From: Eucommia ulmoides
Taxonomy: Eukaryota > Streptophyta > Magnoliopsida > Garryales > Eucommiaceae
Length of the DNA stretch: 64,000 nt
Assembly: GCA_016647705.1 (NCBI GenBank)
Contig: CM028335.1
Span: 992,001-1,056,000 of the forward strand
Direction: 5' to 3'
Position numbers and translations under genes: made by a program. Below are positions 33,465-45,492 of the stretch, one piece after another; position 1 is the first letter of the stretch; every line of letters starts with the position of its first letter. The notes beneath the pieces are model-generated. The model made no database searches. It was not told where the DNA came from and saw only the letters and a list, made by a program, of their open reading frames with translations.

Positions 33465-36043
33465 TGTCACATCCTACCCCGGGCACCTGTCACCCGAGGC
33501 CAGGCGTGACGTCGACATAACGCTATCTGATCAATTAACCAAATACATACATATATATTCAAACGCACGCGCACCACTATCATTATTTTTTTTTTCCAAA
33601 AATAAAACCTTCCACGGTTCGCCTTTGACCGGCCCACTCCCAAATGACACTACCTCCAGACTCTACCTAGTACCAATAGTGGACCAACTTTTAGCCACGA
33701 TACCTGAAATAAAATATTTTTATCGGTGTACTGTTTTCATAATTAAAACATTTAATGGATTAAGTACAATTGTTAAATACCAACTTTCAAAATATAATAT
33801 TTTATAATCACATACTAGGTTGAAAATCCAGTCCCACTGTCACCAATGTAACGAACTAATATATTTAAAACAAATAGAAGTATTAAACACCACGTTTCAA
33901 AATATAATAATATAACCGCATACTATGTTGAAAATTCAGTTCCACTACCACTAATGAAATGAAGAAATATAATTAACCTCCAACTTAAATATTTTAAGTC
34001 AACCCCTCCAAACATTTTAAATCAACCATACCCAAGCATTTTAAATCCTCCAATTGAAATATTTTAAATCCACCAATCCAAATATTTTAAACCAACCAAT
34101 CCAAATATTTTAAACTAACCAATTTAAATATTTTAACATATAATAAAATACATCATACATCATCTTCTACTAGCCATATGATCGTTTTTACCTCACGATC
34201 GGGAGTTATGACGGTACCGTAACTTGTACAATTGTGTCATCTACAGTGACTAACAGTGTAAGGGCCATTTATTATCCCTAATGGTAGGAGTACCACCTGC
34301 AGGATTTGCACTCCTGACGGGTCAATCAAACCACCTGCCAGACTAATCCTCCGAACAGGTCATAATAATCAACCACCTGCAGAACTACACTCCTCACAGG
34401 TCATAATAATCAACCACTCGCAGGATTACCCTCCTGATAGCTCATAATGTAATCAACCACCTGTAGGACTAATCCTCCTGATAGGTTATAATATTATTAA
34501 CCACCTGCAAGATTACTCTCCTGACAAGTCATAATAATCAACCATCTGTAGGACTAATCCTCCTAATAGGTCAAAATCATCGCGCAAGACATGCCCTCTT
34601 GACGGAATCAAAACTATGACATAGTCAAACAAAAAAAATCATTTTTTATCTTTAAAACCAACTTGAACCAAAAATCATTTTTCACTTATAAAACCAACTT
34701 GAACCAAATACATCACAAAATCATCCATTTTAAATAAGTACAATTTCCACAATTTATATGAAAATAAAATTTGTACATTTATATAGAAGACAATACATTC
34801 ACTTCGATTTCCGCACTGCAAAACTAGTACCGTCCAAAACCTACCGGGACGCTGGCGCCCGCGAACCTAATAGCGATAGGCTTAAATTAATATTTTATTT
34901 AAAATTACCTAACATGCAATGCAGACCCTAAATTTCATAATTCCACATTCTCCAAATTTCATTATGAAAAATTTATTATTTCGTTCGTTTCGCTACATTA
35001 ATATTTACTGTACCAATTTATTTAGATTAGCGAGTAATAAATTATTATTACGATTACGAAATTTACTATCACGATTGCGAAACTTCTAATACTAACAATT
35101 TAATTTAATGAAATTAATACCCTATTCAAATTTTACCTGTTTCCGAATCGCTCGCAGGCCGAGAAGTTGAATTTTTGGATTTTGATTTTGATTTGATTTT
35201 CTCTTCTGTTTGCTGTGCCTGGACTCACCGTCGTGGCTGTCACCTTACCGCCGCGGCGATACGCCACCGCTACGGCGACGCTTCGACCGTTCTATTTCTG
35301 CTTGCTGGATTTTCACCGCCGTGTTGGACGCTCATATTTATTTTTTATTTTTTTTGTTCTGGGTTTGTGGTTTCAGTCGTCTCTCTCTCTCTCTCTCATA
35401 TTTTTGTTTTGGTTTCAGCCCGACGCCACTCTCACCACGCTCATTGTCCGACCACCCTCAACGATCAACCCATATCCACACACACGATACACATGCACTT
35501 GCTCAAGCTGATCGACTGGACACACACACACGTGGTCGGCAAAAACAAAGCACATATACACACATACACAACTGACGAACATAATACATACACACATCGC
35601 CAGCCCTGTTTGGTTTCAGTCAAACAACACACACACACACAAGCGATCACCAAAGCCGACAACACACACACACACTTCGATGATCACCCCCCCCACACAC
35701 ACACACACACCGGCAACAAACATACACATACACGACACATGCACGCCCACATTGCCGACGACACACCACTGGATTGACAACCACTGCTGACGACGACACG
35801 CATACGCAGCGACACACCAGCGACGCACCCAACAGTCTGCTCACACACACCCACACACATGCTGAACGACAGGGATACACACACACTCAATGAATGACCG
35901 ACGACGATCACTCACACTCCACCGACTGACAGCCGGTGACGATCACGCACCACCACACTGACTGCACACTGCCGACCCACCTTCTCGTGCTTTGTTTTTT
36001 CTTTTTTCTTTTGAGGTTGCCATGAGATGAGTGTGAATGGATG

Positions 36044-36102
<59 letters not shown>

Positions 36103-36359
36103 ATGGGTAGTAGGTGATGAGGTCATCCAACTCTTTATTTATTATTATTATTTCATTTGTCTTAAATTACATAAATCTCCCCCTAAATTTTCTTTAGGTT
36201 ATTATTTAAGCCCAATTCAAAATTTAATATTCTTAAAATTATAAATTTACCCCTAAATTTTTTTAAATAATTATTATTTAACACAATTTATCCCGTTATT
36301 TTCCAAATGTTCTAAAATACAACAAATGATTATGCATGCACAAAAATTAGGGTCTTACA
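33465..36359. mobile_element. Solo LTR-like element, family member 2 (2895 bp)
   Basis: The ends are TGTCACATCCTACCCC and TAGGGTCTTACA, flanked by the 5-bp duplication TTCCA (33460-33464 and 36360-36364). The internal order matches 12013-14691: a CTCACGATCGGGAGTT block (34194), tandem repeats (34281-34590), a CGAACCTAATAG block (34864), a (CA)n-rich domain (35480-35960), and an (AT)n-(TG)n run (36043-36100). ORFs in the CA-rich part are low-complexity shadows. It interrupts the integrase region of copia C. Confidence 0.75.
34281..34590. repeat. Tandem repeats of about 45 bp with internal dyads
   Basis: About seven units built on AACCACCTGCAGGAC, then TAATCCTCCTGACAGGTCAT and AATAATC. CCTGCAGG and CCTG-CAGG arms recur in most units. 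Degenerate equivalents (CACCCTCCGGACAG) sit at the same place in the sister element. Confidence 0.7.
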
Positions 36360-36364
36360 TTCCA

Positions 36365-37300
36365 TGTCAAAAAGTTAACAACACACCTTACTTTGTCGCA
36401 CCTGTGATTCAGTCTCTAATGAACCATTTGATCTAGTCCACTTTGATGTTTGGTGATCGGCATCTTCTACCACAATGAAAAGATTCAAATACTTTGTCAC
36501 ATGTGTCGATGACTACTCTAGATACACATGGTTGTTCCTCATGCATAAACGTTCTAAATTATTTCAAATCTATTCAGAATTTGATGTCATGATTCAAACT
36601 CAATTTTTTTGCATTATCAAAATCTTCAGATTTGACAATACCAAGTAATACAAGGACCAATCTTTCATTGACACTCTTCGAAAACGTAGTACACTTTACC
36701 ATCGATCTTACACTGGCACTTCTACCAAAATGGTCGAGCTGAACATAAATATCGACATATCCTAGAAATTGTCCGTGCACTACTTATTTCATTCTCTTGT
36801 CCGGAGTACTTCTTGAGAAAAGCTATTCTCACTACCGTCTATACCAACAATCGTGTCCCTTCACTTATTATAAATAATATTTGCCCTTATGAAAAGTTGG
36901 ATGTAATTTCTCTTCATTACAACCTCCTATAAGTCTTTGCGTGTGCGTGCTTTGTTCTCTTACAACCATATGAACATTTCAAACTTAAACCTCAAGCTCA
37001 AGTCTATTGTTTCCTTGGACATAGAAGTGAACACAATGGATATCAATTTTGGGATCACATCTCTAATCATCTTCATATTTTTCGTCATGTCACCTTTTGG
37101 GAACACAAAAATATTTTCTTTCATATCTAAGTTTCATTAGACATTCACCACCAACTGCCTACATTTCACCAATCTATCCATAGACATCTTCCCTAATTAT
37201 CCTAACACAAATATCACTGAGGTTCAAATAGATCCTCCAACTTCTCCACCAACCCCCACTGACGATCCTGCTTCGTTTACGGATCCTTAACACGACTCCC
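36365..37300 (+). pseudogene. Copia C integrase remnant
   Basis: Fragments in several frames: DLVHFDVW-like segment near 36430, the core with VDDYSRYTW near 36507-36530, NGRAEHKYRHILE near 36730, CACFVLLQPYEH near 36945-36975 and HNGYQFWD near 37035. Stops and shifts are frequent. Confidence 0.7.
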
Positions 37301-37559
37301 TTAAGCTTGTCCCAATTACTTCAGATATTGCACCAACTGAGTATATCCTAGAGAATCCATGTCATTCTAGCAAGGTAACGCAACCTTCTCCGTATCTTCA
37401 TGATTTTCATTATTTTTTTACCATACTTAATCTGTATGAGCCTCAATCCTATAAGAAAGTAAGTACTACCCTCTTTGGCAGAAAACAGTGGACGAAGAAT
37501 TTCATGTCCTAGCCAAAACTTATACTTGAGATCTCGTTAACCTCCCTCATGGGAAAACT

Positions 37560-38963
37560 CCAATTGGATTTGAGTTGATTTTTAAAATCAAAACACTTTC
37601 TGATGGCTCATTTGAACGCTATAAAGCTTGACTTGTTGCAAAAGAATTTGCTTAATAATATTGTATCGACTACAAAGAGAAATTTACACCTGTAACTAGA
37701 CTCACATCTGTACGTACTCTTTTTGTTGTCGTTGCCATTAGCAAATAAATTCCTCTTCCATATGGATATCAAGAATTTAGTCCCCAACAACGATCTCCTT
37801 GAGGAAGTTTATATATAGATCCCTCCTGGCCTAGCATCTCCTCAACAAAAAGTTTGTCACCCTGGTCGTACACTATATGTTCTCAAACAAGTTTTGTGTG
37901 GTTGGTTTGTAAAATTTAACACCACTATCTATCAGTTCGAGTTCACATATAGTGCTCACAATTCTATCTTGTCTATTCGCTGAACTGATAACAACATTAT
38001 CCTCCTACCATATATGGACGACATAATCATTACAATAGATGATCTACGCGAAATCACGAAACTCAAAAACTCTCAGTGGTCAATTCGAGATAAAAGACCT
38101 TGGCGTGCTCATTTATTTTCTTGGTCTTGAAGTTTCAACTAGTTGAGATGGATAATTTCTCTCTCAGGTGAAATATGCCTCTAATATTTTTTCCAAGACC
38201 GGCATCACTCACTCCCCCACTGCCAACACTCCTCTAGAGCCTGATATCAGACTTACTCCATTAGATGGTTCTCCTCTCCTGAAAGTCACTCTTCATGACC
38301 AAATAGTTGGAAGTTTAGTATATCTCACAATTACTCACCTAGACATTGCCTATGTCATCCATCAAGTCAATCAGTTCTTGTCTGCTACTCGGATCACTTA
38401 TTACTCAGCTATTCTTTGTATTCTTCGATATGTCGATGGCATCTTATTTCACAGACTTCATTTCTTTGTCCATTCTGCTCCCACCTTACAAGTTTATTCA
38501 GATACTGATTGAAACGGGGATCCAATCAACAGACGTTCAATCACTAGTTACTATTTTTTCTTGGGCAACTCTCTCATTTCCTAGCACAGTAAGAAATAAA
38601 CCATGGTTGCCCGCTCTAATATTGAAGTTGAATATCGTGTCATCGTTGATTCAACACAGGAACTATTTTACCTCCTCTGACTCCTTGATGACAAATGAGT
38701 CTCCTCCCCTATTGTCATTGTTCTAAATAGTTATAATAGAAGAGTTATTCATATCACCTATACTGACGTTTTTTCACAAACGTACAAAACACATAGAGAA
38801 TAATTGTCACTTCATTCATCACTACATTCTCCAGAATATTGTTCGTCTTCACTTCATCAGTTTAGCCGATCAGACAACAAATATTTTTACCAATGCTCAT
38901 CTGCCCAGACGCTTTCACACTCTTGTTTCAAACCTCAAGTTCATGTCTGATTTACTGCCTTGA
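37560..38963 (+). pseudogene. Copia C reverse transcriptase and RNase H remnant
   Basis: Decayed RT: the MDIKN segment near 37759, LLEEVYI, IPPGLASPQQ, and a catalytic box reading YMDD near 38015. 38168-38512 is one open stretch with the end of RT (YASNIFSKTGITHS, QIVGSLVYLTITHLDIAYVIHQV) running into RNase H (VYSDTD). The rest of RNase H and the terminal block occur in shifted frames to 38963, next to the polypurine tract. Confidence 0.75.
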
Positions 38964-39004
38964 AGGGGGGTGTAAATATATGTATATGAGCCTTGGGCCA
39001 CTAA

Positions 39005-39627
39005 GGTGGCGTTTGGTTAGTGTTTTCACTTTTCTGAACCTAACTGGAATGGGTTGAGTTGAGTTGAGTTGAATTGGGTTGGGTTGAGAATTTTGGGAAT
39101 AAAATTGCGTTTGGTAACAACAATTCTTATTTTGTGCTGAGAACAGAATGTGTTTGGTAACGATTTTATCCTAAAACTAATTTTTTTTTTTTGAATTTTT
39201 TTTTTTTGTGTTCGGCGGCGGCACGGCGGTGTCAAACTGTGGCCGGACGCCGGCGCTGGCGGTGCCCGGACGGCCGGCGACGGTCGCCGGAGGTGGCCAG
39301 CGATGGCAGAAGGTCGCCGGACGGTGGCCGGAGACGGCTGTCGGTCGCCGACGATTGTCGCCGGACGGTGGCCAGCGGCGGCGGGCGGTGGTGGTCGGCC
39401 GGCAGATGAAGACGGAAGTTGAGAACTTTGAGTTGAGTTTTTTGGGCACAAAAAGAAACAATTTTTTTTTGTTTCTGGTTTCTTTAGGATTTTGAGAATC
39501 AATTCCTATTTTTTAGGTTGGGTTTGGTTGAGTTTTGTGTTTGCCAAACACGTTCCCAAAAATCAAACCTAAAATTTTTGGGTTGGGTTGGATTGGGTTT
39601 GGTTGGGAACACTAACCAAACGGGGCC
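39005..39627. mobile_element. PIF/Harbinger (Tourist-like) MITE in the copia C LTR
   Basis: Inverted ends GGTGGCGTTTGGTTAGTG and, inward from the right, GGCCCCGTTTGGTTAGTG, with TAA on both sides (39002-39004 and 39628-39630). The subterminal parts are GGTTGAG/GGTTGGG repeats. The core (39215-39400) is strikingly GC-rich, built of CGG/CCGGCGACGG words. ORFs over the core are compositional. Confidence 0.8.
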
Positions 39628-39848
39628 TAAGAAAACCCTATTCACTCATTTTCTTTCTTTTTGTATACTCACGAGTGTCCTCCTACCCACACAGGATGAA
39701 ATACTTACCCGTTCGAGGTGCGTGACTATCCCTCCCAACAAGTATTTAAACCTTATTCACTCTCTATATATATACTTTTTATATATCTATATAAAATGAA
39801 CATTTTTCATATATCAAAACAATTGCTTCATTTTCTCCCCATATTATC

Positions 39849-40461
39849 TAGGGCTGGCAAAACAATTAACAGGTCGTGTAATAGGTCATTACACGATAAC
39901 ACGAAACACGATAAGACCCAAACACGAACACGATACGATAAACTTATCGTGTCAGACTACCCAAACACGAACACGACATGAAAATTATCATGTCGAGACG
40001 ACACGACACGATAATTTTTCGTGTCACACGATGACACGAAACCTATCAGGTAAACACGACACGATAAGACCTGATAGGTTTCTATTATATTAATCTACCC
40101 ATTACACGTTAACGACCTGTTAACCTGTTAATTTAAAACCATCTTAACAAATTATTATATATATTAAGTACTAATTTGTAATATTTGATAATTTGGGGGG
40201 TGTAAAAATAATTTATTAAATTAACGGGTAACCTATTGGGTCACAGGTTATCGTGTAACCTGAATACACGAAATTCTTATCGTGTCTTATCGTGTAACCT
40301 ATTGGGTTATCAGGTCAACCTGATAACCTGCACTATTTCTTATCAGGTTATCGAGTCTGACACGATAACGACCTGATACCTAATAAGCAAAACCTAGACC
40401 TGCTAATTTCGTGTCGGTCTCGTGTCGTGTCATCGTGTAAATACTTATTTTGTCAGCCCTA
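39849..40461. mobile_element. hAT-type MITE with ACACG/CGTGT repeats, in the copia C LTR
   Basis: Ends TAGGGCTGGCAAAA and, inward, TAGGGCTGACAAAA, flanked by an exact 8-bp duplication ATATTATC (39841-39848 and 40462-40469). The 613-base interior has dozens of ACACGA/TCGTGT words and TTATCGTGT/ACACGATAA pairs on both strands, likely a very long fold-back. Confidence 0.88.
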
Positions 40462-40485
40462 ATATTATCCCTCTCAATTATTTCA

Positions 40486-43140
40486 GATTTGGCAAATCAT
40501 ATTGATTTAAGATCTCCAAATTGTGCATTAATGGATTTTAAAATTGAATTAGAGTTTTAAAATTGAAGTTCAAAGAGAACTACTAACACTGGAAGTACTT
40601 TTCAAATTTAAAATAAAAAATAAAGACTTTTAAAAATGTATTTTGTAGCAAACATGGCATGAAAGTGCAGGTTTTTCAGAACAAAGTTTAAAGTGTACAA
40701 TTAATTAGTTTTTACTAAATAATTTTCTTACTTTCTATTTTGGCGTGTTCTAATTTTCAAAATAAATACATTTTGTTCTTTTTAAATAAACATAATTCAT
40801 CATTTTGTAAAAAATATTCTCTTCTTTACTTAACAATATTCAAATTTGATAAAGTTTTTTAAAATTTTACACTATTTATGATATAATAATATATTTAAAT
40901 ATTATTTAACTGATTGTGCAAAGTTAAATATGACAATATTTTCTAAGTTGGGTGGGGACCAAATTAGAAGAGGTAGACAGTAGTGATTAACACCTATCGT
41001 GTCATCTAGATTTGACAATTAATTAAGACATAAATATTTTAAACTCGATATTATTTTATTTTTTATTTTTTTATTTACAAAAAAGGAAGATACACTTTAG
41101 TCTCTTTCCTAAATCAAATGCTTTTTAACTTTCTTTACTATCATCATTAAGCTTTCTTAAAATGACAACTCAATCCCACGATATAAATAAGACTAACACT
41201 ACTATTAGTTGGGAGTTATGAAATTCAAAAAAAAATATAGCTTCAACCATTAGAAATTTTAGTTTAAAAAAAATAAAATAATAATAATAATTTAATGGTG
41301 TATATGCCAAACAAGTACTCAGGATAAATAAATAAATAAAAATAACAAACTTTCACTTTCATGGCTTCCATCTTTACTTGTTTAATTTTACAAATAAATA
41401 TTAAAAATAATAAATCTGTGAGCAGCTGTAGTTTGGAAACGGCATCGTGATCGTGTTGATAGAGGAATAGAGGTTTTACGGAGAGGTAGAGCCCCCGGAT
41501 AGATATTTTATGTCCGCTTATAGACTCTCATTTGCACCACCAACGAAGAGAGACGAACTAGACCAACACGACGAGAATGTTGTGTATTGTCTGATATATA
41601 AAGTACTATATGAGTTACTATTAATACTTTGATTTAAATATTTTAAATCACGGTGATTTAATTTAAAAGATATTAAGTCAGAAAACCGCAAGAAAGATAT
41701 TATATCAATTCCATTCAAAACAAGTAGCGGCAAAATACAACCAACCGGGAAAAGGTAGGCTTGGTTGGCAACCTCTGGCTACTGTCTTTCGTGTTTTCCG
41801 GCGAGCAATCAAATCATTTTTTTGAAACACACACTCTCTCTCTAGATCTCTCTCACTGTATATACACACACACAAATATATAAAATAATATTATTATCCA
41901 CTTTTGATCTTTAGTCCACTAATTAATGGGCATGAGAATATATATTTGAAAATAATAATCAAATCACTAATATTTGTGCTGTGGGTGAATGCGTCCCCCA
42001 CTCCATATACGTTTCGCTTTCATGCATGGAGTCTGAATCAGTCATCATAAAATTAATTAAGATTCATTCAGGTCCCACAATTCATTCTCTCCCCCATATA
42101 TATTATATATAGGGATTCATGGTGGGTTGGGTTGGGGACAACCCTTTTCTCACTTTGCAACTGGGTTTAATTATTTAGGTGCATGGTTTTGGGTAGTTAT
42201 TCTTGTTTATATATATATTTATTTATTTAGAAAATGAAGAATAAAATATTAGAAAAATAGTTCCAATTTTTTAGGATTTCATTATTTGGGGTGAGATTAT
42301 ATTTACTTTACTATTTTTTTAGTTTTAAAACCAAACACACAACAATAACCGCTAAACTTTTATCCCACTTAAGTAGGGTCAGTTACATGAATTTATTTAT
42401 GCTATAGTGATCAATCAAGGGTCATCGCCTGAGTTAGATTTAATACCAGCAAATCAGCTTTAATAATCTTGTCTCAAACTTTTTTAGGCCTACATTTCCG
42501 TCAAGTAGCGCCTTTGAACTAAATCGCATTTTCTCAGTGATACTTCTATATTCAAACCATTATAAACGATTTTCTCTCATTTTCTCTTCGATGGATACTA
42601 TTATTAAATTCGCTCTAATAGTTTCGTTTTTAATTTTATCAATTCTCGTCTTTCGGCTCATCCATCGTAGCATCTTTATTTTTGCCACACGAGACATGCT
42701 TCGTGTTTACCGTCTAATATTCTAAACCATATAGAATCATCAGTCTTATTGCGATTTTGTAAAATTTTCCTTTGACCTTTAACAGTATCGCATGATTATA
42801 TATATCACCCCAACTGCATTTTTCCATTCATCCAAAAAATAAATAAAAAATCCATGGCAAACTAGTTCTAGGTTTGCTGCTTTTGCCCAATAATTCAAAC
42901 AATAGTTTGAAAAACATATATACATTGACTTTAAACTTTTAAATAAGATTTGGTGCTTTTGTCAAAGATGTATGTACTAGTGAAATTGAAAATATTAAAC
43001 AGTCTATTTGCACTTGTCCCAAAGCTAATTTCATTTGCGATCAATATAGTTGGCTCTAGTTTCAGGTACAATCACAAATTTTCTGATTTTTTGGTTTGGA
43101 TTAAAAATAAACTCAAAGGGAGCTTTTTTAACCTTTCCTA
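40486..43140. other. AT-rich intergenic region
   Basis: No supported gene. 41400-41790 is slightly GC-richer and includes ATTTAAATATTTTAAAT-type dyads, but has no protein or repeat match I can name. Short SSRs occur near 41860 (ACAC, ATAT). ORF 42537-42725 is a hydrophobic low-complexity frame that I do not support. Confidence 0.5.
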
Positions 43141-43149
43141 TTGTCTTTT

Positions 43150-43827
43150 TGTTGTTACCATTTAGAAAGTTTGGAAGGATAAAAATAAAGAGATTATTGA
43201 AGAAGTGTGAAATCCTCCAAGCTCAACACTTGTGAGAATTGCAAACTACTATCATGATATCTCTAAATTTTTCTTGGAACCAAATTTCCTAAATGATTTC
43301 AAAAGACCCTCTATTTATTGGTTTCCTCCTAAAATACGATTCCTTAAACTCAACACGGATGGCAGCACCAAAGATGATTCTAATAAAGGTGGTTTTGGTG
43401 GCCTGTTGAGAGGCAACTTGAGTGCGTGGAAGATGGGCTACTATGGTTGAATTGTTAGCTGCACAGCTTTGGAAATGTTACTATTTACTCAAGAGTCTTA
43501 TCAAGGGAATCAAAATTCCAGCTAATAGAGAATATCCTAGAGTGCAAGTTAAGACTGTTGTTTTCTTGATCCAAAACAATTGCTCAAAAAATCATAGATT
43601 CAAAGAGTTGATTGAGGAGTGCAAGAGGTTAGTTTTTTTTAAATGACTATACCCTTCAATTCGCCCCACGAGAGACGAACCGTTGCGCCAATATTCTGAC
43701 CAAGAGAAAAGCTCACGATTATTGCAATCTCAAGATTCTTGATACGCCAACTACAGATATTGAAGACATTATCTTCCAAGAGATGGATAAAAGGGCCTTC
43801 GATGTGTGTCCGGAATCTTAGTTTATT
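43150..43827 (+). pseudogene. L1-type RNase H (RVT_3) relic, target of copia D
   Basis: Frames broken by stops read IWK-x-R-N-K-like VWKDKNKEIIEEV, NPPSSTLVRIANYYHDISKFF, then PPKIRFLKLNTDGSTKDDSNKGGFGGLLRGN (the RNase H start) and a late L-x-x-E-C-K-R-L segment. This is the C-terminal part of the plant non-LTR RNase H proteins, like 20233-20961 but a different copy. Copia D landed just after the domain end. Confidence 0.7.
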
Positions 43828-43832
43828 CCTTT

Positions 43833-43990
43833 TGTTAAGATGATTAAAACGTGAGAGAATTAATCATGTATTGATATTATGATAAAAGAGACATAGACTA
43901 CAATGCTATACACAAGTATTTATAGGAAAAGTAGGGGTTAGAGTTTTTTCCTAATGGGTCACGTGGGCCAAACCCATTATTACATTAACA
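43833..43990 (-). repeat. 3' LTR of copia D (158 bp)
   Basis: On the minus strand it starts TGTTAATGTAATAATGG after a polypurine tract (GAGGGGGAGA) and ends ATCTTAACA. Confidence 0.88.
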
Positions 43991-44004
43991 TCTCCCCCTC
44001 AAAC

Positions 44005-45330
44005 TCAAGGCGATAAATGGGAGGTGATCTTGAGCTTGGAAACCAAAGAGTGAAAGCGTTCAGGTGGATGAGCCTTAATGAAAATGTCTGCAGTTTGATC
44101 GTCTGAACTGACGGATTCTAGGTAAACTGTATTCTGGTGAATGTGATGGCAGATGAAGTGACAATCAGTCTTGATGTATTTTGTACGCTCGTGAAAGACG
44201 TCATTGTAAGTGATCTGAATAACACTCATATATCACAGTGTAGGGTAGTGGCAGTAGAAGAAGAGATACCCATATCGGCTAGTAACCTTCGAAGTCAGAG
44301 ACGTTCTTGAGTTGCATCAGTCATGGCACAATATTTCGCTTCAGTGCTGGAGCGAGCAACCACAATTTGTTTCTTGCTACGCCAGGAAATAAGAGAGTTA
44401 CCCAAGAAAAAATAGTAATCAGTGGTTAAACGTCTGTCGATGGGGTCACCAGCCCAATCGATATCAAAATAAGCTTGTAAGATAGGAGCAGACTGAGCTG
44501 AAAAATGAAGTCCATGAAATATAATACCTTTAACATATCGAAGGATGCGAAGAATAGCCGAGTAATGAGTGGTCCGAGGAGCGGATAAGAACTGGCTGAC
44601 CTGGTGAACAACATAGGCAATGTCTGGGCGAGTGACAGTGAGGTATATAAGACTTTCAACTAATTGACGATATAGAGTGACTTCCTGAAGAGGTGAACCA
44701 TTAAGTGGAGTAAGTCTGATGTTTGGCTCGAGAGGAGTAGTGGTTGTGGTGAAGTCAGTGATCCCAGCCTTGGAAAAAAATATCAGAGACATATTTAGCC
44801 TGAGAGAAAAAATATTCATCTGAACTGGGTGAGACGTCAAGGTCAAGAAAATAGGTGAGTACGTCAAGATCTTTCATCTCAAATTGGCCACTGAAAAACT
44901 GTTTGAGTTCAGAAATGTCACGTAGATCATCTCCAGTAATAACCATATCATCCACGTACAGTAAAAGAAGAATAATAACGTTGACAATGTGGCGGATAAA
45001 CAGAGTCGAATCATGATCACTAGATGTGAACCCAAACTGATGAATAGTAATGCTAAATTTGGCGAACCAGGCATGTGGAGCTTGTTTCAATCTATACAGA
45101 ACACGACGAAGTCGACAAATTTTATTTCGAAGGGTAGTTAGGCCGGGAGGTGGATGCATATAGACTTCCTCAGGTAGGTCGCCATTGAGAAATGCATTTT
45201 TGATATTCATTTGAAAAAGAGTCTACTTCCGAATAGAGACAACGGCAAGAAGTGTACGAACAGATGTGAGTCTCGCCACTGGAGCAAATGTCTCTTCATA
45301 GTTAATGTCATAATCCTGAGTGAAGCCCTT
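44005..45330 (-). pseudogene. Copia D reverse transcriptase and RNase H
   Basis: 45210-44755 carries RT motifs (MNIKNAFLNGDLPEEVYM, LKQAPHAWFAKF, LLYVDDMVITGDD, LTYFLDLDV); the start with FAPVARL lies upstream in the same frame, past a stop. 44867-44295 carries the RT end (LVESLIYLTVTRPDIAYVVHQV) and RNase H (AYFDIDWAGDP, SWRSKKQIVVARSSTEAKY). 44229-44005 carries the terminal block (FHERTKYIKTDCHF, HPPERFHSLVSKLK). The YVDD box is intact. At least two frame changes separate the pieces. Confidence 0.9.
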
Positions 45331-45492
45331 GGCAACAAGTCAGACTTTATATCTGTCAATAGAGCCATCAGATAGCGTCTTGATTATAAACACCCATTTG
45401 CACCCAATAGGAGTTTTCCCAGGAGGCAGATTCACGGTATCCCAAGTATGAGTTTTGGCTAGGGCTTGAAGTTCTTCGTCTATTACTTTCTG

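Larger units (their letters stand above)
31530..40485 (+). mobile_element. Ty1/copia retrotransposon C, carrying three nested insertions
   Basis: In order: LTR end and primer-binding site (31645), leader, protease/preintegrase remnants, a solo LTR (33465-36359), integrase, RT and RNase H remnants, a polypurine tract (GAAGGGGGG, 38962-38970), and a 3' LTR starting TGTAAATATATG at 38971. Two MITEs split the 3' LTR, which resumes after each and ends near 40485 (CTCTCAATTATTTCA). The 5' LTR is too diverged to place its start; only about 31530-31644 is recognisable. Coding parts are heavily decayed. Confidence 0.8.
38971..40485 (+). repeat. 3' LTR of copia C, split by two MITEs
   Basis: LTR pieces are 38971-39004, 39631-39848 and 40470-40485, about 270 bases in total once insertions and one copy of each duplication are removed. 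The end CTCTCAATTATTTCA parallels the copia B LTR end. Confidence 0.7.

Noticed and set aside
35175-36130. Long ORFs on both strands in the second solo LTR
   Set aside because: Same CA-repeat shadows as in the sister element. No domain, and the two copies do not conserve frame.
39026-39502. Pro/Arg-rich ORFs in the GC-rich MITE core
   Set aside because: Every frame is open because of CGG-type composition. The span lies wholly inside a TIR element.
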